Origin: Paenibacillus vietnamensis
Lineage (GTDB): Bacteria > Bacillota > Bacilli > Paenibacillales > Paenibacillaceae
DNA: 52,076 nucleotides
NCBI RefSeq assembly: GCF_020169515.1
Contig: NZ_JAHMHW010000029.1
Location: 1 to 52,076 of the forward strand
Direction of reading: 5' to 3'
The notes beneath the pieces are model-generated. The model had not been told where the DNA came from, ran no database searches, and was given only the letters and a program-made list of their open reading frames with translations. Below are positions 24,807-32,403 of the stretch, piece by piece; position 1 is the first letter of the stretch, and every line of letters begins with the position of its first letter. The position numbers and the translations under genes were made by a program.

Positions 24807-26963
24807 ATGATCGACAAGGAGCTAAAGGCGGGAAGGAAAGTGCTGAGCACCGTCCCGGGAGGTCTTCTGCTCGGTCCTACGGGCGCGCGTTTATGGGCCG
24901 ATTACGTGCAGGCCGCACCGGGCTTTGTCGGCCGGTTCGACTTTATTCATAAAGTAAATATTCCGCTTCTGTTCGCCATTACGGTTAACGGTCAAGCTTA
25001 CAACATGGAAACCGCATCGGCCGAATGGTATCCAAGCCAGCTGAGGCTTTCCTACACCGACGACCGGATCGGATTCGAAGAGTCGAAATTTATAACTTGG
25101 GAGGACTGCGCCGTTTCCTGCCAGACTTGGACGAACCGGTCTGACGGCGAACTGCTGCTGCAAGCGGCCGCACCGTCCGGCTTTCAGGCTTATGGCGAGG
25201 AAGGCATGCAGGGCGGCTTCGATATTCCGTTTTACAGCTATGACATCGACGCGTGCCTTGCGGCGAGCGAACCCTCCTTGTGGAATGGCGGCCTGAGGCT
25301 GCAGCCGGGAGAGAAGAAGACGTTTGTCGTCGCTGCCGCGCTCGGAATCCGGTCGCTGGACAGCGCTGAAGTGCTGATGAGCCGGGCATCCGGATTCATC
25401 GGCAAGCCTGCAAGCCTTGAAGATATCGCATCCGGGCAGCAGGCGGAGTATCAGAAATGGTTCGACGGAGCGCCGCAGTTCAAGAGCAGCGATCCGGTGC
25501 TGAACAAAACGTGGTCGTACAGATGGTTCCTGCTCCGCCACAACATGGCCGATCCGCGTTACGGCTTGCTGCAGCATCCGCTGTTCTACGAAGGTCGTTC
25601 CCATAAGAAGAGCAAACGCCCGTTTTCCAAGGGCGGCTGGGAATTCAGCAAGCTGATCAACTTGTCCGTGCCGCTCCATTTGACGGATGCAAGGTGGCAT
25701 CACAATTCCGGGCCCAGCATGGGAGCGCTGCGGAATATGCAGGAATCGCCGGCGGATAACGGCATGTACGTCTGCCTGACGGCGGATGAACGGATGCACT
25801 CGTTCGCCAACTATATCGGTTGGGCGGCTTACCGGCTGTTCCTCGTTCACCGTAACGAAGACGCAATTGTGGAGGCGCTTCCAGGCTTGAAAGCCCAGCT
25901 TTCGAGCTGGCAGGAAGTGTACGGCAACGAACAGGACGGCCTAATGACGGAATACCGGCATACCCGGACGGGCAAGGAGTACCAGCCGAGCTATTGGTAT
26001 TTCCACAACTATCCCCGCAATCCGAAGGATCCGGAAACGTATACGCATGTGAAGCGGGTGGACAGAACCGTCTACCATTATTTGAACGCTCTTGGCGTAG
26101 CCCGCTTGTGCGAGATGACAGGCGATCCGGAAGCGGATCAATACCTGCAGCTTGCGGAGAGGATCAGACGCGATGTGCTGGAGAAGATGTGGGACGAAGA
26201 AACGGCATTTTTCTATGATCTGCATTATCAGACGGACGAGAAGGCGCTTGTCAAAAATATCGTCGGCTTCTACCCGGCATGGGCGGATATGCTCGACGAA
26301 ACGCATAACGGCCTGATTGCTCATTTGCTGAGTCCGGACGAATTCGCCACAGGCTGCACGTATCCGACGGTGTCGGCCGACAGCGTCGCTTATGCGAGGG
26401 AAGGCGGCTGGTTCGGCCATTTTATAAAAGGACGCCACGGCTGCATGTGGAACGGCCCTACATGGCCGTACACGAACTCGATTACGCTCGATGCGCTCGC
26501 CCGCGAAAGCAAGCGGAACGGATATGCTTATAATGAAGCGTTTGCGCGCGGCCTGCGGGAATATTCGTTCCTCCATTTCCAGAACCGGGATTTGAACCGG
26601 CCGGGACTGGTAGAGCATTACAACAGCGGATCGGGTGAGCCGCTGAGCGACGAGCAGGAATACAACCACTCGTATTATATCGATCTGATCGTCAGCCATG
26701 TGGCGGGGCTTTCCGTCGATGCCGACTGTATCCGTCTCGATCCGCTCGATATCGGGCTCGATTATTTTGAACTTGGCCGTGTGAAAGCGGCTGGACAAGA
26801 AATACGAATGACCTACGGCAAGCCGGGCCTTGGCAGGTATCCGGACGGAATCGAAGAGGGTTACCGTCTGTATCTGAACGGAAAACTGGCCTTTGCCTCG
26901 AATACTCTGGCAGCCGGAACCGTGCCGCTTGAATTAAGGGAAGAAAGACTGGAAGGTGTGTAA
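24807..26963 (+). CDS. (alpha/alpha)6-barrel glycosidase, GH63/MGH1-like
   Basis: The 718-residue protein has an N-terminal beta-sandwich (about 1-215) and a six-hairpin catalytic domain (about 240-640). Marker segments are HHNSGPSMGALRNMQESPAD (about 307), DGLMTEYRHTRTGKEYQPSY (about 382) and GCMWNGPTWPYTNSITLDAL (about 548). The last resembles the WRGP.WP motif of clan GH-G enzymes (GH37, GH63, mannosylglycerate hydrolases). A short C-terminal beta domain follows. The glycosidase fold is well supported; the bond cleaved is not known. No signal peptide. It is followed 3 bases later by a BNR propeller gene, so both are translated from one message. The ATG follows GACAGGAGG. Confidence 0.72.
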   Translation: MIDKELKAGRKVLSTVPGGLLLGPTGARLWADYVQAAPGFVGRFDFIHKVNIPLLFAITVNGQAYNMETASAEWYPSQLRLSYTDDRIGFEESKFITWEDCAVSCQTWTNRSDGELLLQAAAPSGFQAYGEEGMQGGFDIPFYSYDIDACLAASEPSLWNGGLRLQPGEKKTFVVAAALGIRSLDSAEVLMSRASGFIGKPASLEDIASGQQAEYQKWFDGAPQFKSSDPVLNKTWSYRWFLLRHNMADPRYGLLQHPLFYEGRSHKKSKRPFSKGGWEFSKLINLSVPLHLTDARWHHNSGPSMGALRNMQESPADNGMYVCLTADERMHSFANYIGWAAYRLFLVHRNEDAIVEALPGLKAQLSSWQEVYGNEQDGLMTEYRHTRTGKEYQPSYWYFHNYPRNPKDPETYTHVKRVDRTVYHYLNALGVARLCEMTGDPEADQYLQLAERIRRDVLEKMWDEETAFFYDLHYQTDEKALVKNIVGFYPAWADMLDETHNGLIAHLLSPDEFATGCTYPTVSADSVAYAREGGWFGHFIKGRHGCMWNGPTWPYTNSITLDALARESKRNGYAYNEAFARGLREYSFLHFQNRDLNRPGLVEHYNSGSGEPLSDEQEYNHSYYIDLIVSHVAGLSVDADCIRLDPLDIGLDYFELGRVKAAGQEIRMTYGKPGLGRYPDGIEEGYRLYLNGKLAFASNTLAAGTVPLELREERLEGV

Positions 26964-26966
26964 ACG

Positions 26967-28055
26967 ATGCAATTAACAGAAAGATATAACGGAATATTAA
27001 ATCAATCGGAGCAGGATCCGCAGCTGACGGAAGCGCTGCTGCCAATCATGTACGAGCCGGACAGCCATTCGGCGAATTTGCTGGAGCTCGACAACGGGGA
27101 TATGCTCTGTGTCTGGTTCTCCGGAAGCGGCGAGGGCAATCCGGATACGAATGTGCTGCTGTCAAGGCTTCCGGCAGGCGGCGACCGGTGGGAGGAGCCC
27201 CTCGAGGTAGCGGCAGACCCGGAGCGCTCGGAGCAAAACCCGCTCGTCTTCCAGGCGCCGGACGGCAAAGTATGGCTGCTGCATACGTCCAATGAGCCGC
27301 ATGATCAGCAGACCTCCAAAGTGGTCGGACGGATCTCGGAGGACCGCGGATACACATGGGGGGAGCCTTTTGTTCTGCATGAGGGACCCGGAATGTTCCT
27401 TCGCCAGCCGATTCTCGAGATGAGCAACGGAGAATGGCTGCTGCCGTGCTACTACTGCAAGCCGGGCGGTCATTACAGCGTCGTGCTGCTTTCGGCCGAC
27501 GAAGGAAAGACGTGGACGGAATACGAGGTGCAGGGCAGTTTGCACCGGGTTCAGATGAGCGTCGTGGAGCTTGACGACCGCACGTTGTTTGCCGTCTTCC
27601 GGAGCCGCAATGCCGACCGTATTTACAGCAGCGTCTCCGCCGATTTTGGGAAAACGTGGAGCGAGCCGGCCAAGATGACCTTGCCGAACAACAACTCCTC
27701 CATTCAAATGGCGAAGCTGGCGAGCGGACATCTGGCGCTCATCTTCAACGATTCCACGATGGAGAGAGACCAGTACCGCTGGATCGAGAGGAACGGCGAG
27801 TTGCGCAAGAAGCCGCTGCGGACGCCGCTGACCGTCGCTATTTCGGAGGACGGCGGAAAAACCTGGCCCTATGTCAAAAACATTCAAATATCGGATCTCG
27901 AGCACCGGGAGAAGCCGACCGGCTATTCTTATCCGTGCATTATGGGAACGGCTGACGGCAGCATTCACGCCGCATATTCGTATCTGCGGAAGGCGATCAA
28001 ATACGTGCGTTTTACCGAGGATTGGGTGAAGCAGGACGGAAGAACGCCGAGCTGA
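26967..28055 (+). CDS. BNR-repeat sialidase-fold protein
   Basis: This 362-residue protein is a six-bladed propeller of the BNR_2/sialidase family. It has four Asp-box motifs: SEDRGYTWGEP (about 123), SADEGKTWTEY (about 173), SADFGKTWSEP (about 221) and SEDGGKTWPYV (about 290). The segment LPNNNSSIQMAKL near 235 is shared with the protein at 50849-51832. It has no signal peptide. True sialidase activity is doubtful in a pectin-type locus; a hydrolase for Kdo- or Dha-like ulosonic acids, or another propeller glycosidase, is possible. It sits 3 bases after the (alpha/alpha)6 glycosidase gene. Confidence 0.8.
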   Translation: MQLTERYNGILNQSEQDPQLTEALLPIMYEPDSHSANLLELDNGDMLCVWFSGSGEGNPDTNVLLSRLPAGGDRWEEPLEVAADPERSEQNPLVFQAPDGKVWLLHTSNEPHDQQTSKVVGRISEDRGYTWGEPFVLHEGPGMFLRQPILEMSNGEWLLPCYYCKPGGHYSVVLLSADEGKTWTEYEVQGSLHRVQMSVVELDDRTLFAVFRSRNADRIYSSVSADFGKTWSEPAKMTLPNNNSSIQMAKLASGHLALIFNDSTMERDQYRWIERNGELRKKPLRTPLTVAISEDGGKTWPYVKNIQISDLEHREKPTGYSYPCIMGTADGSIHAAYSYLRKAIKYVRFTEDWVKQDGRTPS

Positions 28056-28060
28056 GCGGA

Positions 28061-28190
28061 CACTCCTATACTGACGCCTATATCTTACCGCGAAACGTAA
28101 GCTATAGCCGCCTCAGGACGGCACAGAACCGGGCTGCGCAAAGGTGCAGCTAACGGTTCGTGCGCAGCGAAAGCCGTTTACGCTTATGTC
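28061..28190 (+). other. Structured intergenic element, copy 2 (long form)
   Basis: Related to 23055-23130. It has CTATACTGACGCCTATATCT, then an outer helix GCGAAACGTAAGC (28090-28102) with GCCGTTTACGC (28173-28183). The inner hairpin pairs GCCGCC (28107-28112) with GGACGGC (28116-28122) around TCA with the same bulged A. Copy 2 has an insertion that can fold in two exclusive ways: AACC...GGTT containing CTGC/GCAG (28127-28158), or GCTGCGC (28133-28139) with GCGCAGC (28162-28168). It lies about 100 bases before an AraC gene. Confidence 0.5.
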
Positions 28191-28282
28191 ACTTTGTAAT
28201 CGCTTTATTGGTAAAATTTTGTTACGATGTACGGTACTGAAGTGTCCATGAAGTTACTTACACACTCGACCGGGGTGATGGT

Positions 28283-29167
28283 ATGAATTGGCGTGTCATT
28301 AAATTGAACGGGGACCGATTTTTCAACCCTGACTTTGATATCTTTATCAATCGCGAAGTAGAATCGTTTAGTCTATCGCAGCATACTCATGATTTTATTG
28401 AAATCAGCTATGTGGAGGAAGGCAACGGGTATCACTATGTCGAGGATCAGATGATCCCGATCAAACGAGGCGATCTGTTCGTTATTCCAATCGGCACGTC
28501 GCATGTGTTCCGGCCGACTTCCCAGGACAATCCGCTTGTCATTTACAACTGCATTTTTCGGACCAGCATGCTGGAGCAATTGAGATCCGTCGTCCGCGAG
28601 CCGTCTATCCTGCACAGCCTTTTTTACGGCTCGCAGCCGTCCGCGGTCAAATGGCTTCAATTCCAGGACAAGTTCGACAAGTTTCTGACCGTTATGCAAG
28701 GGATGTACAGGGAATTTTTGAAGAAGGAAGCCCAGTATGAGTTTTTGATGATGGGGCAGCTGATCCAGGTTCTGGCCATGCTGCAGCGCTATGAATGCGA
28801 CGGCAGCCTTGTCTCTACTCCGACGAACAAGATGGATGACGCTATCCAATATATTAACGATCACTATGCTGCGAATCTGACGGTTCAGCAGGTGTCGGAG
28901 CGGTCGTTCATGAGCCCGAGCCATTTTCAACGGCTGTTCAAGAAAACGACGGGCGTTACGTTCATGACCTATTTGCAAAATTTCCGGATTCAGCGCTGCT
29001 GCGAGCTGCTCAAATCGACCGAAATGACGATTCAGGAGGCGGCCAATCAAGTCGGTTATCAGGATATGAAGTTTTTCCACGAGCTGTTTCGCAAGAAGAC
29101 CGGCGTCACGCCGAGAGAGTACCGGCGAAACTCGCCGGACATGGATTATAAACTTGCCTCCATGTAA
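28283..29167 (+). CDS. AraC-family regulator, likely activator of the locus
   Basis: The 294-residue protein has an N-terminal cupin sensor (LSQHTHDFIEISYVEEGNGY near 32; IKRGDLFVIPIGTSHVFRP near 63) and a C-terminal AraC DNA-binding domain. The two helix-turn-helix units are NLTVQQVSERSFMSPSHFQR near 197 and TIQEAANQVGYQDMKFFHEL near 246, followed by TGVTPREYRR. It is flanked by units whose promoters carry 21-22 bp-spaced CCTATA direct repeats next to the -10 region, the standard binding pattern of this family, so it is the best candidate for binding them. The ligand is probably a released sugar. It has its own terminator and may also be reached by read-through from 28055. Confidence 0.93.
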   Translation: MNWRVIKLNGDRFFNPDFDIFINREVESFSLSQHTHDFIEISYVEEGNGYHYVEDQMIPIKRGDLFVIPIGTSHVFRPTSQDNPLVIYNCIFRTSMLEQLRSVVREPSILHSLFYGSQPSAVKWLQFQDKFDKFLTVMQGMYREFLKKEAQYEFLMMGQLIQVLAMLQRYECDGSLVSTPTNKMDDAIQYINDHYAANLTVQQVSERSFMSPSHFQRLFKKTTGVTFMTYLQNFRIQRCCELLKSTEMTIQEAANQVGYQDMKFFHELFRKKTGVTPREYRRNSPDMDYKLASM

Positions 29168-29170
29168 CCA

Positions 29171-29209
29171 AGAAGCGCATTTCCCTGGGGGAGCGGCGCT
29201 TCTTTTTTT
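29171..29209 (+). terminator. Rho-independent terminator after the AraC gene
   Basis: AGAAGCGC (29171-29178) pairs with GCGCTTCT (29196-29203), with inner CCC/GGG pairing, followed by a T run. It begins 3 bases after the AraC stop. Confidence 0.88.
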
Positions 29210-29357
29210 GTGGAGGCCTTATTCTAATGGACAAAAATGACGCTTATACAGCTAATCATGCCATTTGTCCATTCTAAAGGTCACGATAGTAGATTAGAGC
29301 AAGTATTCCGAAGGAAACTTTGCATCAAGCAGTTCTAAGCACCGCTCCTGACCGTTA

Positions 29358-29566
29358 GCCGACTACTCACACTGATTAGACCCTCTAGGCGACGGATATG
29401 TCCATTAGCTGACCTTAGGCGATAATCGGCCAGAAAAGGCCGACTGCTCGCACTAATTAGTCCCTCTAAGCGGCGGTTTTGTCCATTAGCTGACTTAGGC
29501 GCCAATCGACCCAACGGCCGACTACTCAATTAGCTGACTTTAGTGGCCAATCGGCCGGCCGGCTGC
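29358..29566 (+). repeat. Imperfect ~80-bp tandem repeat (2.5 units)
   Basis: Units begin with GCCGACTACTC-like sequence at 29358, 29439 and 29517 (periods 81 and 78). Each contains TCCCTCTA-like, GTCCATTAGCTGAC and AATCGGCC segments; the third unit is internally deleted. A partial inverted copy (CTAATGGACAAAA) occurs near 29225. This fills most of the 579-base gap between the AraC gene and the operon. It has no convincing ORF and its function is unknown. Confidence 0.65.
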
Positions 29567-29626
29567 GTGCTATTCTCCGAGCTTTCGAGCTCGTCTGTGC
29601 GGGGCTACCCCCTCAGCTTGTATCAC

Positions 29627-29680
29627 CCTATAGAAACGGTCTTAATCACCTATATGGGGGGTAGAACGGCATTGTATAAT
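29627..29680 (+). promoter_or_regulatory. AraC-type operator/promoter E of the 14-gene operon
   Basis: Exact CCTATA half-sites start at 29627 and 29649 (22 bases), and TATAAT is at 29675-29680, 26 bases after the proximal start. A 17-base spacer would put the -35 box on the proximal half-site, the class II arrangement of AraC activators. The predicted start (about 29687) excludes the ATG at 29654 as translation start. Confidence 0.7.
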
Positions 29681-29746
29681 GAGAAAAATTCGCTACGGGC
29701 AGACCCGTTTGCGGGTTTGCCGATCACGCGGAAGGAGTGGCGAGGC

Positions 29747-31219
29747 TTGATTAGTCAGAAGAAAGTAGAACGCTGGGGCGTGTTTGAAACCGCTGTCACA
29801 ATCGGTGAAACGCATGAGAATCCGTTTAGCGGCGTACGGCTGGAGGCCGTATTCCGGAACGGAAGCCGGACGGTCAAGGTGAACGGCTTTTACGACGGGG
29901 ACGGCGTCTATAAAGTCCGGTTTATGCCGGATACCGTCGGAAGGTGGACATTCTCGACCAGCAGCAGCGACCCGTCGCTTGATGCCTTAACCGGCGAATT
30001 CGAATGCACGGACGCCGGAGCGGGCAATCGCGGACCGGTCCGCGTCTGCTCACGGGACCATTTCGAATACGCGGACGGATCGCCCTATATCCCGTTCGGA
30101 ACGACCTGCTACGCCTGGATTCATCAGGACGAGGAGCTGCAGGCCCGGACGCTCGAATCGCTGCGCCAATCTCCTTTTAATAAAATCCGCATGTGCGTAT
30201 TTCCGAAAAGGTACGCCTTCAACGCCGCCGAACCGGAGCTGTTTCCGTTTCCGGGCTCGAAGGAGTCCGGCTTCGACCTTGAGCGGTTCGATCCGCGCTT
30301 TTTCCGGAGGCTGGAGAAGCGGATCGGGCAGCTCGCGGAGCTCGGAATTGAAGCGGATGTCATTTTGTTCCATCCCTACGACAAGGGGCATTGGGGCTTT
30401 GACGGCATGAGTGCGGACCGGGACGAGTTTTATCTGCGTTATGTGATCGCTCGTTTGTCCGCTTATCGCAATGTATGGTGGTCGCTGGCTAACGAGTACG
30501 ATTTTATGCGCGAGAAGCGGAAGGAAGACTGGGACCGGCTGTTCCAAATCGTACAGGAAAACGATCCTTACCAGCATCTTCGCTCCATACACAACGGAAC
30601 GAAGATGTACGACCCGTCGTCGCTCGATCTGTACGACCATGCAAAGCCGTGGGTGGATCATGTGAGCCTGCAGCACTGGGATCTCACCGCAGTCGACTCG
30701 GTCCGCCGGGAATACGGGAAGCCTGTCGTCGTTGACGAGTGCTGCTACGAAGGTGATATCCCCCGCCGGTGGGGCAACATTACCGGAGAAGAGATGACGC
30801 ACCGGTTCTGGGAAGGAACGGTCCGGGGCGCATATGTCGGGCACGGCGAAACTTACTTGCATCCCGAGGATATTCTCTGGTGGTCGCATGGAGGCGAGCT
30901 GCACGGTACGAGTCCCGAGCGTATCGGATTTTTGCGCCGGATGGTTGAGGAAGCGCCTCAGCAGCCGGCCGTCATCGACACGATCAAGGACGTGCCGGCA
31001 ATCGGCGTAGAGGGAGAATATTACTTGCTGTACTTCGGCATTCACCGGCCTGCCGTCAGGCCCGTTCAGCTGCCGGAGGACGCCGTGTATACCGCCGAAA
31101 TCATTGATACCTGGAACATGACGATCGAGCCGGTTGAAGGGACCTTCTCCGGCACCTGCGAGATCAGCCTTCCGGGAAGACCGTATATGGCGCTGCGAAT
31201 TCGGCGCAGCATGCAATAA
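29747..31219 (+). CDS. DUF5060/DUF5605-type TIM-barrel glycosidase (paralog 1)
   Basis: I chose the TTG at 29747. It follows GAAGGAG, lies after the predicted transcription start, and gives the same N-terminus (KKVERWGVFE) as the paralogs at 43548 and 44984. The 490-residue protein has an N-terminal immunoglobulin-like DUF5060 domain (1-95; VNGFYDGDGVYKVRFMPD). A clan GH-A-like TIM barrel follows, with acid/base Glu in VWWSLANEYDF (about 250) and nucleophile Glu in PVVVDECCYEG (about 331). A small C-terminal beta domain ends the protein (EIIDTWNMTIEPVEGTFSG). Related DUF4038-type enzymes include GH140 apiosidase, so a pectin side-chain sugar is a possible substrate. No signal peptide. First gene of the large operon. 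Confidence 0.8.
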   Translation: MISQKKVERWGVFETAVTIGETHENPFSGVRLEAVFRNGSRTVKVNGFYDGDGVYKVRFMPDTVGRWTFSTSSSDPSLDALTGEFECTDAGAGNRGPVRVCSRDHFEYADGSPYIPFGTTCYAWIHQDEELQARTLESLRQSPFNKIRMCVFPKRYAFNAAEPELFPFPGSKESGFDLERFDPRFFRRLEKRIGQLAELGIEADVILFHPYDKGHWGFDGMSADRDEFYLRYVIARLSAYRNVWWSLANEYDFMREKRKEDWDRLFQIVQENDPYQHLRSIHNGTKMYDPSSLDLYDHAKPWVDHVSLQHWDLTAVDSVRREYGKPVVVDECCYEGDIPRRWGNITGEEMTHRFWEGTVRGAYVGHGETYLHPEDILWWSHGGELHGTSPERIGFLRRMVEEAPQQPAVIDTIKDVPAIGVEGEYYLLYFGIHRPAVRPVQLPEDAVYTAEIIDTWNMTIEPVEGTFSGTCEISLPGRPYMALRIRRSMQ

Positions 31220-31257
31220 AGGCTGACCGGCTTTATCACCTAATTGGAGGTGCCGCC

Positions 31258-32382
31258 ATGGGGCGCATTGTACTAAAAAATGTTGAGAAACGTTATGGCA
31301 AAGACAAGCAGTACGCCGTTAAGGATTTTAACCTGGAGATCGAGGACGGCGAGTTTCTCGTTATGGTCGGAGGGTCGGGCTGCGGCAAATCGACGACGCT
31401 GCGCATGATCGCCGGGCTGGAGGATATTACTTCGGGCGAGCTGTACATCGGGGACAAGCTGGTGAACGATTTGCCGCCGAAGGACAGGGATATCGCCATG
31501 GTTTTCCAGAACTACGCGTTGTACCCGAATATGAACATCTACGAAAATATTGCGTTCGGCCTGCGCCTTCGCAAGGAGCCGAAGCATGAGATCGACATGT
31601 CGGTCAAAGGGACGTCCCGCATTCTGGAGATCGAACAGTATTTGGACCGGAAGCCCAGACAATTGTCGGGCGGTCAGCGCCAGCGCGTCGCGCTCGGCCG
31701 GGCGATCGTCCGGAAGCCGAGCGTGTTCTTGATGGACGAGCCGTTGTCGAACCTCGATGCCAAGCTAAGAGTCCAGATGCGTACGGAAATTATCCGGCTT
31801 CATAAACAGCTGGGAGTGACGACGGTTTATGTAACGCACGATCAGGTGGAAGCGATGACGATGGGCAACCGGATCGTCGTCATGAAGGACGGCGTCATCC
31901 AGCAGGTCGATAGTCCGCGGGTCATTTACAGCAACCCGAGGAATATGTTTGTGGCGAGCTTTATCGGGACGCCGCCGATTAACTTTATCGAAGGGAAGAT
32001 CGTGGAGTCGGACGGCGGCAGGCTGCAGCTGCAGACGCAGCGGAGCTACCTTGAAATCCCGGACGCGCATGCAGAGCTGCTGCGGAAGCACGGCAAGGTG
32101 AACCGGAGAGTCGTGCTCGGCATTCGATCCGAATTTGCGCATGTAGAGCCGGAAATGACGGACCGTCACCCGAAAAGCCAAATAACAGGCACGCTCAAGG
32201 TGGCCGAGCTGATGGGTGCGGATATGTATCTGTATGTCGATATCGGAACGGATAAGCCATTTGTCGTCCGGACCCTCTCGGGCTTTGACCGGAGTGAGGA
32301 TGAGCGGATAACCGTTGCGCTGGACATGTCGAAAGCGCTTTACTTCGATAAAGATACGACGGAAAGCTTGATGTACGAATGA
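31258..32382 (+). CDS. Sugar ABC transporter ATPase, MsmX/UgpC type
   Basis: The 374-residue protein has Walker A GGSGCGKST (about 37-45), Q-loop VFQNYALYPNM, signature LSGGQRQRVALGRAI (about 136), Walker B VFLMDEPLSNLDAKLR and the H-loop THDQ. C-terminal regulatory TOBE-type beta domains follow (VLGIRSEF near 285). It energises sugar import at the inner face of the membrane. It is the only ATPase in the region and would have to serve both permease pairs (35369/36355 and 41685/42564), as MsmX does for several importers in Bacillus subtilis. The ATG follows TTGGAGG. Confidence 0.95.
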   Translation: MGRIVLKNVEKRYGKDKQYAVKDFNLEIEDGEFLVMVGGSGCGKSTTLRMIAGLEDITSGELYIGDKLVNDLPPKDRDIAMVFQNYALYPNMNIYENIAFGLRLRKEPKHEIDMSVKGTSRILEIEQYLDRKPRQLSGGQRQRVALGRAIVRKPSVFLMDEPLSNLDAKLRVQMRTEIIRLHKQLGVTTVYVTHDQVEAMTMGNRIVVMKDGVIQQVDSPRVIYSNPRNMFVASFIGTPPINFIEGKIVESDGGRLQLQTQRSYLEIPDAHAELLRKHGKVNRRVVLGIRSEFAHVEPEMTDRHPKSQITGTLKVAELMGADMYLYVDIGTDKPFVVRTLSGFDRSEDERITVALDMSKALYFDKDTTESLMYE

Positions 32383-32403
32383 TGGAGCAAAGGGGAGAGA
32401 TAG

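Noticed and set aside
28065..28108. CCTATA pair upstream of the AraC gene as another copy of the operator
   Set aside because: The spacing is 12 bases instead of 21-22 and the motifs are part of the duplicated structured element; autoregulation through it remains possible but is unsupported.
28061..28190. Known riboswitch (cyclic-di-GMP, guanidine or cobalamin type) upstream of the AraC gene
   Set aside because: The hairpins lack the conserved loops and receptor motifs of those classes; only a new or non-riboswitch element can be claimed.
29358..29566. CRISPR array
   Set aside because: Units of about 80 bp diverge along their whole length and have no short identical repeats with unique spacers, and no cas genes are nearby.
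29654..29746. ATG at 29654 (or 29543) as start of the first DUF5060-type gene
   Set aside because: These lie upstream of the TATAAT box at 29675 and have no ribosome site; TTG 29747 has GAAGGAG and aligns with both paralogs.
30050..31216. Long minus-strand open frame opposite the DUF5060-type gene
   Set aside because: It is antisense to a well-supported gene, has no recognisable domain and no ribosome site. The same applies to the long minus-strand frames at 34348-35520, 21574-22767, 20179-21102, 37403-38425 and 47434-48669.
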